Shown in pieces: positions 7,166 to 12,964 of a stretch of 13,689 nt of DNA; position 1 is the stretch's first letter; the number at the start of each line of letters is the position of its first letter. Position numbers and translations under genes: made by a program. The notes under the pieces are model-generated. The model was not told the DNA's origin. It ran no database searches and saw only the letters and a list, made by a program, of their open reading frames with translations. Source of the DNA: an uncultured Chlorobiota bacterium (GTDB lineage: Bacteria; Bacteroidota; Kapaibacteriia; OLB7); the NCBI GenBank assembly GCA_946481475.1, contig CAMLOB010000035.1:1-13689 (forward strand), read 5' to 3'.

Positions 7166-7798
7166 TTGCACCAGGTCTTTGCCCGAATAGCTGCAAACGG
7201 AAAGGGGAGTGGAAGATTCGTGTTCTTCGCACTCCTCTTCTTTTATTGTGCGATTGTCGAGTCCGCACAGGGACAGCCCGATCTCGGCGGATACTTCTCC
7301 GCCGGGGGAGCCTTCACCACGATCAACGGTTCCGGAACGGTTCTGCCGACGGTCGATGCCGGACTGATCGTCAACCGGCGGTTTCATCTTGCCGGAAGCA
7401 TGTCGGCCCTGATCCCGACGATCCGGGCCGACTCACTCTCCTCCGACGGACGTCCTCTCTTTATCAATCTCTTTTATGCCGGCGGCCGGGTCGAGTATAT
7501 CCACAATTCCGAACAGTTCTTCCAGTACGGCGGCGGTCTTCTCTTCGGCGGAGGGAGCCTGAGCTTCAGCACAAGCAACCCGCACGAGCGGAACACGGCA
7601 GTTGAGGAGCCGGGCTACGGCTTCCTGATTCTCGAACCCCATCTCAACGGACAGTTGCGACTGGCCGAAGGACTCCGGTTCCACACGCGACTCGGCTGGC
7701 GTTTCAGTCTTGCAGAGGATTCCGGCTCCGGACCGGCCGGGGAGATCGGCGGACCGGTTCTCTTTGCGGGGTTCAGGTTCGGATGGTTCGGGGAGTAG
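7166..7798 (+). CDS. Small outer-membrane beta-barrel-like protein, TTG start
   Basis: A 210-residue exported protein of unknown function. A signal peptide (hydrophobic FVFFALLFFYCAIV, about 18-31, cleavage near ESA/AQG 34-36) precedes Gly/aromatic amphipathic strands: GGYFSAGGAFTTI, GGRVEYIHNSEQFFQYGGGLLFGGG, LRFHTRLGWRFSLAE, GPVLFAGFRFGWFGE. This suggests an 8-stranded-type barrel such as the OmpW/porin-like folds. I chose TTG at 7166 because GGGAGGAG (7156-7163) lies just upstream. A GTG at 7220, with GGGGAG upstream, would shorten the N-terminus by 18 residues and still keep a signal peptide. It follows the SDR gene by 25 nt. The frame and export signal are convincing; the family is not identified. 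Confidence 0.72.
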   Translation: MHQVFARIAANGKGSGRFVFFALLFFYCAIVESAQGQPDLGGYFSAGGAFTTINGSGTVLPTVDAGLIVNRRFHLAGSMSALIPTIRADSLSSDGRPLFINLFYAGGRVEYIHNSEQFFQYGGGLLFGGGSLSFSTSNPHERNTAVEEPGYGFLILEPHLNGQLRLAEGLRFHTRLGWRFSLAEDSGSGPAGEIGGPVLFAGFRFGWFGE

Positions 7799-7846
7799 AT
7801 TCCAGTATCGCTGTCATTCATTCTCATCATTTCCATTCGATTCGTC

Positions 7847-9127
7847 ATGAGTTCTTCATCCGAGCAATCACAACAGATGGCCTGTCCTGAATGTCAGGCC
7901 GCGGTTCCGGTTATTTCGGGCTACATCAACTGGTGCGACCGGTGCAACTGGAACGTAAAACCGCCGGAGGAGACCTCCCGGACAACATTACAGGATCGTT
8001 TGAACAAGCGGTTCGGTCCCGCGTATGAGCGTCGTCTCTTCGATGCCGTCGTCGGCGACCGGCAGTCGCTGGAGGGAGGAGGTTTCAGTCTCTCCCGGCT
8101 TCTCGCCTATATCCTTGCCGCATGTGTTCACGTCACGACATTATTCTTCGGAACGCTCGGCCTCTTCCTTCTGGTCAATTACTGGCCGAACATCATTGTT
8201 ATCCTGCTCGGACTTCTCTCGCGTGCCGTTGCGTGGGTAACGTTCCCGAGAATGGACAAGCCTCCCGACGGTGTGCTGGATCGCAATGAATACAGGGCAC
8301 TCTATGGTCTTGTCGACCGGATTGCCGCCGAACTTGGGCTGGAAAGGGTGGACGGAATCTCGGTGGACCATGAGTTCAACGCCTCGTTCAGACGTGTCGG
8401 GTGGAGAGGGCGGAACTACTTCCGGATCGGCCTTCCTCTCTTCGTTATTCTGACGACGGAAGAAAAGGTGGCCCTGATGGGGCACGAAGTGGCCCATGGT
8501 GTGAACGGGGATGCCCGGCGGTCGGTTTTTGTGGGGGAGGCGGTAAACAGTCTCATGCATTGGTATGATCTGCTGATGCCGGAAAGTCTCTTCAGTTCGG
8601 AGTCCGGTATTGCCGGTATCCTGATGTTTCCGGTCAATCTGTTGATGGTCGGACTTGCAAAGCTTGCCCGGCTCGGTGCCTACATCCTTCTGCTTCTGCT
8701 GTATCACGACAGTCAGCGCGCAGAGTATCTGGCCGATCTTCTCTCGACAAAAGTAGCGGGAGGGAAGTCGATGATCGGAATGCTTGAGAAACTCTACTTC
8801 GGCGAGTTCTATCTTCTGACCACGCAGCGCCTGACGCTTCACAAGGAGAAAACCCTTCACGATGAATTCCGACTGCTGATTCGCGAAACACCGGAACGTG
8901 AGCTGGAGCGACTGCGACGTGTGGCCCGGCTTGAAGGATCGCGTGTCGATACGACCCATCCTCCTACTCCGCTCAGAATAGAGTTCATCCGGCGCCGCGA
9001 TACGGCTGCTCCGATTGTTGTGCCGGATCAGGAGGAGGAAAGAGCGCTTGAAGCGGAGGTGATGTCGCTGTTACCTGGTGTGCAGAAGCAATTGTGCGAT
9101 GAGTATCGCTGGAGTCTCCACTATTAG
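7847..9127 (+). CDS. M48-family membrane metalloprotease with N-terminal zinc ribbon
   Basis: A 426-residue zinc metallopeptidase of the M48 (HtpX/Ste24-like) type, probably acting on membrane or envelope proteins. The active site is HEVAH (213-217) within LMGHEVAHGVNGDARR, and the third ligand is Glu293 in RAEYLAD. Hydrophobic helices lie at about 84-112, 113-131 and 256-287, the last directly before the Glu ligand as in HtpX-like enzymes. The N-terminus carries an unusual short zinc ribbon, C13-PE-C16 and C30-DR-C33, which may regulate the protease or bind a partner. The start at 7847 has no clear Shine-Dalgarno; Met11 just before the ribbon is an alternative. It follows the barrel gene by 48 nt and precedes the DUF2279 gene by 7 nt. 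Family and catalytic residues are firm; substrates are unknown. Confidence 0.9.
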   Translation: MSSSSEQSQQMACPECQAAVPVISGYINWCDRCNWNVKPPEETSRTTLQDRLNKRFGPAYERRLFDAVVGDRQSLEGGGFSLSRLLAYILAACVHVTTLFFGTLGLFLLVNYWPNIIVILLGLLSRAVAWVTFPRMDKPPDGVLDRNEYRALYGLVDRIAAELGLERVDGISVDHEFNASFRRVGWRGRNYFRIGLPLFVILTTEEKVALMGHEVAHGVNGDARRSVFVGEAVNSLMHWYDLLMPESLFSSESGIAGILMFPVNLLMVGLAKLARLGAYILLLLLYHDSQRAEYLADLLSTKVAGGKSMIGMLEKLYFGEFYLLTTQRLTLHKEKTLHDEFRLLIRETPERELERLRRVARLEGSRVDTTHPPTPLRIEFIRRRDTAAPIVVPDQEEERALEAEVMSLLPGVQKQLCDEYRWSLHY

Positions 9128-9134
9128 GATCACC

Positions 9135-10034
9135 ATGAAGTTGCTGACGTTCCTCCTTCTTCTTCCTCTTCATGCAGCGTTCGGTTCTTCCGTCGGATTG
9201 CCGGAGGAGAGAGAGCTGATCCGGACAGATAGTCTCAGGAATCAGTCGGTACAGGATACGTCGAACATTATTCCTCTCCGCCTTGCCGTTGTCGGCGGTC
9301 TATCGGTCGGCGGCTTCATTGTCGGACACATCGTCCTGAACAATCTCTGGTGGAAGGGAGAGCAGAGTTCGTTCCACTTCACGTGGCGCGACGACTGGGT
9401 CTACGCCCTCGGTGCCGACAAGCTGGGGCATTTCTATACGCCCTATGTCGGAACGGACATCTACCGGCAGGCGTTCCGCTGGACCGGCATGAGCCGGGAG
9501 GGGAGTTTGCACTGGGGGGCGGGACTTGCCTCCGGGTATACGACATATATAGAGATACGGGACGGCTTCTCGGCGGAGTGGGGCTTCAGTTGGTGGGACT
9601 TCATTGCAAACAATCTCGGCGTCGGGTGGCGCGTGGCCGAATTCTACGAGCCGTGGCTGGAGAACATCCGGTGGAAAGTCAGCTACGAGGCGTCCGATGC
9701 GTTCAAGGAAGGAGCCTACAGCTCGATCATCGACGATTACGAGAGCACGTATCACTGGGCGAGCCTGAACGTGAACGGATTTCTGCCGGAGTCGTGGCGG
9801 CGCTACTGGCCCGACTGGATAAATATCGCCGTCGGTCACAGCGTGAAGGGGGTGCGGGCCTACGACGGGTCGGGACATCACGAACTCTATCTCGGTCTGG
9901 ACTGGAACACCGAAGGTCTTCCCGGCGACGGTTCGTTCTGGAACTGGCTGAAGCGATTTGCCAACTACTATCATCTCCCCGCCCCGGCCGTCCGGATCGC
10001 GCCCGATGTGGTCTGGTACGGGTTGAAGTTCTGA
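9135..10034 (+). CDS. DUF2279 (YfiM-like) predicted periplasmic protein
   Basis: A 299-residue exported protein matching the DUF2279 family, whose function is unknown. The signal peptide is MKLLTFLLLLPLHAAFGSS; a second hydrophobic stretch (LRLAVVGGLSVGGFIVGHIVL, about 48-68) may stay in the membrane. The family signature DKLGHFYTPYVGTDIYRQAFRW begins near residue 95. GFSWWDFIANNLGVGWRV follows, resembling the conserved D..aN..G segment of YfiM/VanZ-like proteins. The frame is open upstream to 9078, but the ATG at 9135 is preferred because the signal peptide begins there and it sits 7 nt after the protease stop. The close coupling suggests co-expression with the M48 protease. The C-terminal half (DESTYHWASL..PDWINIAVGHSVKG..) is Trp/Tyr-rich and may be an outer-membrane-facing or barrel-like domain. 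Confidence 0.85.
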   Translation: MKLLTFLLLLPLHAAFGSSVGLPEERELIRTDSLRNQSVQDTSNIIPLRLAVVGGLSVGGFIVGHIVLNNLWWKGEQSSFHFTWRDDWVYALGADKLGHFYTPYVGTDIYRQAFRWTGMSREGSLHWGAGLASGYTTYIEIRDGFSAEWGFSWWDFIANNLGVGWRVAEFYEPWLENIRWKVSYEASDAFKEGAYSSIIDDYESTYHWASLNVNGFLPESWRRYWPDWINIAVGHSVKGVRAYDGSGHHELYLGLDWNTEGLPGDGSFWNWLKRFANYYHLPAPAVRIAPDVVWYGLKF

Positions 10035-10041
10035 GCGAATA

Positions 10042-10159
10042 CCTTCGTGAACCTTTGTGTTCTTGGTGTGCGCACGCCACGGTGCATCAAAGACCGCGGC
10101 GGGTGGTGAATCTCTGCCTGTGCAGAATCTTTACCACAAAGACACAAAGGACACGAAGG
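10042..10159. repeat. Imperfect inverted repeat of CACAAAG type between convergent genes
   Basis: Left arm 10042-10068 (CCTTCGTGAACCTTTGTGTT...) is nearly the reverse complement of right arm 10133-10159 (ACCACAAAGACACAAAGGAC...). The differences are a few substitutions and single-base indels. A further ACCACAAAG (10161-10169) abuts the ArsS stop. The arms enclose about 64 nt, so a long cruciform or RNA hairpin could form exactly between two convergent genes. It may be a bidirectional terminator or a dispersed repeat; similar ACCACAAAGACACAAAG strings occur in unrelated genomes, as far as I recall. Confidence 0.7.
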
Positions 10160-10170
10160 GACCACAAAGC

Positions 10171-11220
10171 TCAGGAGGTGGCGCCGCCGCAGGAACTGCC
10201 GGCTCCGGCGGTGCAGCCGAAGCAGTGATCGACGAAGACGATCCGGCGGTTCAGGATCGCCTCGGCGTCCCAGTCGAAGATCGATTGCGGCGCATCTTTT
10301 CCGAACGGAAGATCTCCCATCTGATTGAAATCGCAGTCGCTCAGCCTGCCGTCGTAGTTCACGCTCACCATCGTTCTGCACATGATCCCCTCGGCCGCCC
10401 CCGGATTGAAGGCATTGACCAGTTTGTTCATGTACTCCTCGTAGCCGCCGCGGCGGACCAGATCGCGCTTGAACCGGTGGATCGGCATGTTCGTGATCGT
10501 GTAGAGATTGTTGAAGAGAATGCCGAACTTCTCCCCCAGCTCCCGCTTGTAGTCCCTCTCCAGCGATTCCTGCGCTGCCGGAAGAAACGCACCGACCGGG
10601 TTGTAGACCAGATTCAACATCAGTCCGGTCCCCTCCTTCCCGTACCCGACTTCGTTCAGTCGCTTCAGTCCGTCGATCGACTTCTGGAAGACTCCCCGTC
10701 CCCGCTGCTTGTCGGTGAAGTACTCGGCATAGTAGGGGAGGGAACAGATCACCTCGCACTGATGTGCGGCGAAGAACTCCGGCAGGTAGGCCTTGCTCTC
10801 CTTTGTGACCGGGTTGCCGTCGAACTGGACGGTCAGGTTGTGGCGGACCATCACATGCTTCCCGAGCTTCTTCGCCTCGGCGACGACCCAGTCGAAATGC
10901 TCGTTCAACTCGGGTGCCCCGCCGGTGATGTCCAGCGTTTTGATCTCCGGATGAAGACCCAGAATCTCCACAACTTTCTCGACCGTCCGTCGGTCCATCG
11001 CCTCGGTCCGCTTCGGTCCGGCATCCACATGGCAGTGAAGACAGGCCTGATTGCAGAGCTTGCCGATATTGATCTGCAACGTCTCGATTGAAAGGGGTCG
11101 CAGATCAAGTCCGGCCTCTTTCACATGCCTGTTGAAGTTGAATCGGGGAAGGGGAGGGCTCTCCCTCTTCTCCTTTGCTCCGTTCACTACCTGTTCCTGA
11201 TCTATTACGTTCAATTCCAT
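10171..11220 (-). CDS. arsS: ArsS-type arsenosugar biosynthesis radical SAM protein
   Basis: Radical SAM enzyme of the ArsS (rSAM/Cys-rich, TIGR04167-like) family. Family members make 5'-deoxyadenosyl-dimethylarsinic acid, the precursor of arsenosugars, from methylated arsenic and SAM. The cluster motif is C56-NQA-C60-LH-C63 followed by HVDAGPKRTE, typical of this family, and ITGGAPEL gives the SAM-binding segment. The C-terminal Cys-rich region (DUF3641-like) ends D-H-C333-FG-C336-TAGAGSS-C344-GG, all encoded by Cys codons. Length of 349 residues is close to full for the family. The start ATG at 11220 has no good Shine-Dalgarno. It is the last gene of a leftward set: transferase, peroxidase-like, arsS, with gaps of 142 and 218 nt. 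The arsenic methyltransferase ArsM expected upstream in the pathway is absent from the window. Family assignment is strong; the arsenical product is inferred from homology. Confidence 0.92.
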   Translation of the reverse strand: MELNVIDQEQVVNGAKEKRESPPLPRFNFNRHVKEAGLDLRPLSIETLQINIGKLCNQACLHCHVDAGPKRTEAMDRRTVEKVVEILGLHPEIKTLDITGGAPELNEHFDWVVAEAKKLGKHVMVRHNLTVQFDGNPVTKESKAYLPEFFAAHQCEVICSLPYYAEYFTDKQRGRGVFQKSIDGLKRLNEVGYGKEGTGLMLNLVYNPVGAFLPAAQESLERDYKRELGEKFGILFNNLYTITNMPIHRFKRDLVRRGGYEEYMNKLVNAFNPGAAEGIMCRTMVSVNYDGRLSDCDFNQMGDLPFGKDAPQSIFDWDAEAILNRRIVFVDHCFGCTAGAGSSCGGATS

Positions 11221-11232
11221 AATGCTTTCAAT

Positions 11233-11435
11233 AAAAATTCAAAATGACCTGCCGTGGCGGATGCAAAAAGCAGCAGGGGCAAGTTCGGCTCCCGTCAGTT
11301 GCAGTCAGTGCCTGCTTGAATGAAAAATCAAAATTCCCGTCGCGGCGGATCCGGAAGCGGAGAGAGCGCAAGTCCGCTTCCGGTGCTTCCACACCCCTCT
11401 ATCCCTGTTTTGAATTTTGCCTTTTTCATTTTTCC
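11233..11435. repeat. Degenerate AT-rich repeat patches between arsS and the peroxidase-like gene
   Basis: The 218-nt gap holds two direct, imperfect copies about 90 nt apart (11233-11271 and 11322-11358). They share an A-rich stretch with TCAAAAT followed by GGCGGAT and AAGC. A third AT patch is inverted (11408-11435, TTTTGAATTTTGCCTTTTTC). No coding frame is supported. It looks like decayed intergenic repeat DNA inside the operon. Confidence 0.45.
11351..11383. other. Perfect 11-bp hairpin inside the arsenosugar cluster
   Basis: CCGGAAGCGGA (11351-11361) and TCCGCTTCCGG (11373-11383) pair perfectly around an 11-nt loop. On the minus strand it lies about 55 nt after the peroxidase-like stop and about 130 nt before arsS. 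A T-rich run (TTTTGATTTTT) follows some 12-15 nt later on that strand, so it could attenuate or terminate, or protect the upstream transcript. Terminator function is uncertain. Confidence 0.6.
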
Positions 11436-11438
11436 TTA

Positions 11439-11774
11439 CTACGCTCCTACCTTTTCCAGTCCGTTCAGCATCTGCACACCGTGGACCAGCGAGGCCCCAC
11501 CCCGAACGGCGGAGGCCACATGGACCGCCTCGGTCATCTGTGCCGGATCGGCTCCCGATTCCAGACAGCTCTGCGTGTAGGCGTCGATACAGTAGGGGCA
11601 CTGGATGGTGTGGGCGACGGCGAGTCCGATCAACTGCTTCTCTCTCTTGCTGAGGGCGCCGTCGGTTCCGGTCGCCGCGTTGTACCATTCGAAGAATTTA
11701 TCCGCCAGTTCTTTCTGGTGGGTGCCGATCTGGCCGAAACGGTTCAGGTCGTTCGATTCATAATAGTGAGCCAT
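11439..11774 (-). CDS. Arsenosugar-associated peroxidase-like protein (AhpD/CMD family)
   Basis: A 111-residue single-domain member of the carboxymuconolactone decarboxylase/AhpD superfamily, of the type found beside ArsS (peroxidase-like, rSAM/selenodomain-associated, TIGR04169-like). The core reads LSKREKQLIGLAVAHTIQCPYCIDAYTQSCLE. E45 and the C59-PY-C62 pair match the AhpD proton-relay and thiol centre. The usual downstream His of AhpD (CxxC-x3-H) is Tyr66, and an extra Cys70 follows, as I recall for this subfamily. All cysteines use TGC/TGT codons; no in-frame TGA suggests selenocysteine. It probably catalyses thiol-dependent redox chemistry supporting arsenosugar synthesis, but the exact reaction is unknown. 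The start at 11774 fits the family N-terminus; no Shine-Dalgarno is seen. Middle gene of the leftward cluster. Confidence 0.9.
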   Translation of the reverse strand: MAHYYESNDLNRFGQIGTHQKELADKFFEWYNAATGTDGALSKREKQLIGLAVAHTIQCPYCIDAYTQSCLESGADPAQMTEAVHVASAVRGGASLVHGVQMLNGLEKVGA

Positions 11775-11916
11775 AAGGTTCTGTACAGAGTATCGATAAT
11801 AGTTGATTGATAGTGATAACGACAGACGTCACGGCAAACCATACGGGGGCGGTATTTCGCCTGCCGATGGAAAGAGAGCGTCCGAAACCGTTTGAAGCGG
11901 CCTTGCGGCAATCAGA

Positions 11917-12636
11917 TCAGGAGATCATCCCTGCGATCGGGAAGGAAGAAGGGGGGGCCGGAAGAAAGGATCGCGTCAGCGCCTTGTGGTTTGTCGGGAG
12001 GATGTGGAACGATCTGGTTTTCGACACAACGGCGATGTGGAGTGCGATGCCGAGAAGTCTGCCCAGTGCGATCTCCGCTTCTGGAGATTGCCACGAATCA
12101 TAGTCGGGACGAATAACCGGGAGGGGAGCGGCTGAAAGCCGTGAGCAGAGATCGTTGAAGAGGTGGGGCGTTTGCCACGACAGGTTGAGGAATTCTTCCC
12201 TTCGGTATGCCTGTCGGTTCAGTCCGATCAGGAACGCCCCTCCATCATGGGTCGGGGCAGCCGATGCTTTCTCCCCTCTCTCCAGCAGACGGAATCCCTC
12301 AAGAATATCTTCCGATGTGATATCCGGAGAATCGTTCCCGATCACGACCACCTGCTCGTATCCGAGAGCAAATGTCTCCTCGACGGCGTTTGCAATCCGT
12401 TCCCCGAACGTGTTGCCGTGCTGTCGGAGGAAATGATCGGCATCGATGTCGCTCCCTTTATCGCCGACGGTCAGCACCAGGTCGATCCGTTCCCGCAGCC
12501 GAGCGGTTCGGGCGCTTATCGCCCGATTCACCTCGCGATAGCCGAGGGGAGGAGTGTGCCGACGGGGAAGGGGTTTGATCCGTCCTTCCAGACGTTCATC
12601 GCGAACAAAGAAGAGTATGGCCTGTTGTGATCTCAT
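11917..12636 (-). CDS. DUF2064 / TIGR04282-type transferase, divergent
   Basis: GT-A-like nucleotidyl/glycosyl transferase of the DUF2064 group (rSAM/selenodomain-associated transferase 1, TIGR04282-like), 239 residues. Recognisable blocks are QHGNTFGERIANAVEETFALGYEQVVVIGNDSPDI, with the metal-binding-type D in GNDSPD at 100-105. SAAPTHDGGAFLIGL (125-139) matches the usual GPt.DGG.yLiG. The N-terminus is divergent: where relatives have an AKaPxpGxvKTRL nucleotide-binding signature, this has VRDERLEGRIKPLP, so the KTRL residues are not conserved. In known loci it is thought to attach the sugar in arsenosugar formation, but here the substrate or activity may differ. It is the first gene of the leftward cluster, with a possible promoter just upstream. 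The ATG at 12636 has no Shine-Dalgarno. Confidence 0.82.
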   Translation of the reverse strand: MRSQQAILFFVRDERLEGRIKPLPRRHTPPLGYREVNRAISARTARLRERIDLVLTVGDKGSDIDADHFLRQHGNTFGERIANAVEETFALGYEQVVVIGNDSPDITSEDILEGFRLLERGEKASAAPTHDGGAFLIGLNRQAYRREEFLNLSWQTPHLFNDLCSRLSAAPLPVIRPDYDSWQSPEAEIALGRLLGIALHIAVVSKTRSFHILPTNHKALTRSFLPAPPSSFPIAGMIS

Positions 12637-12644
12637 CGGTCGTG

Positions 12645-12673
12645 AATATATCTCCCGGGCCCTGACGTTCCAA
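12645..12673 (-). promoter_or_regulatory. Possible sigma-70-like promoter of the arsenosugar cluster
   Basis: On the minus strand TTGGAA (12673-12668) is followed after exactly 17 nt by TATATT (12650-12645). The expected start of transcription (about 12638) would be only 2-3 nt before the ATG at 12636, giving a near-leaderless message, which fits the missing Shine-Dalgarno. The spacer holds the palindromes CCCGGG and GGGCCC. FCB promoters often follow another consensus, so this is tentative. Confidence 0.3.
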
Positions 12674-12740
12674 GGGGAGTTATCCTTTCTTCTATCTCTC
12701 TTCTTTTGAGCTATGAGGTGATCCGCGTTGTCCGGGTGTT

Positions 12741-12850
12741 GCGGTGGTGTCGCCCCGGGTTGCGGGCGTCTCCGTGCTGACGCACGGAGCTATTGGTGGG
12801 GAGACCGGATGGTTGTTGTCTGGCGGTGGTGTCGCCCCGCGTTGCGGGGC
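12741..12850. repeat. REP-like block: 26-nt direct repeat with GC-rich hairpins
   Basis: GCGGTGGTGTCGCCCCGGGT... at 12741-12766 recurs at 12823-12848 with a single G-to-C change, 82 nt apart. In the second copy GCCCCGC-gtt-GCGGGGC (12834-12850) forms a perfect 7-bp hairpin; in the first the stem has a mismatch. The block sits between two leftward genes (gap 12637-12964). The rest of this gap holds a purine/pyrimidine-biased stretch (12680-12720) and two further hairpins listed separately; no gene is seen. Confidence 0.75.
12770..12789. repeat. Perfect 8-bp hairpin within the REP-like block
   Basis: CTCCGTGC (12770-12777) and GCACGGAG (12782-12789) pair perfectly around TGAC. It lies directly after the first 26-nt repeat copy and has no counterpart after the second. 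Its compact stem and tetraloop are typical of REP-type palindromes rather than of terminators, as no T-tract follows on either strand. Confidence 0.65.
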
Positions 12851-12896
12851 TGTGAGGTTGGTGTGGGGAGGATGTGGTGCAGGGTGTATACACATA

Positions 12897-12926
12897 ACGG
12901 CTCATGTCCCTCAGGACATGAGCCGT
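12897..12926 (-). terminator. Strong 13-bp hairpin downstream of the T9SS-sorted protein gene
   Basis: ACGGCTCATGTCC (12897-12909) and GGACATGAGCCGT (12914-12926) pair perfectly around the loop CTCA. It lies 39 nt past the stop of the leftward gene ending at 12965. Neither side has a proper T-tract, so it may be a Rho-type or processing end structure. Nearer the stop, the minus strand also has a short CCG-ATT-CGG stem followed by ACTCTTTTT (about 12961-12946), which could be the actual weak terminator. Confidence 0.55.
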
Positions 12927-12964
12927 CTGGTTGTTGTATGCGGAAAAAGAGTCCGAATCGGGCG

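Noticed and set aside
9078..9134. Upstream in-frame start for the DUF2279 gene inside the protease gene
   Set aside because: The signal peptide begins at the ATG at 9135; starting earlier would bury it behind 19 unrelated residues.
10171..10173. TGA at the arsS end as a selenocysteine codon
   Set aside because: The expected C-terminal Cys motif is already complete before it, and read-through would only translate repeat DNA for 27 codons to another TGA; no SECIS-like element was identified.
10057..11091. Plus-strand open frame (344 codons) opposite arsS
   Set aside because: It lies antisense to the full ArsS motif set, begins in repeat DNA and has no domain features.
12163..12630. Plus-strand open frame (155 codons) opposite the transferase
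   Set aside because: The minus strand carries the conserved DUF2064 blocks; the plus frame has no features.
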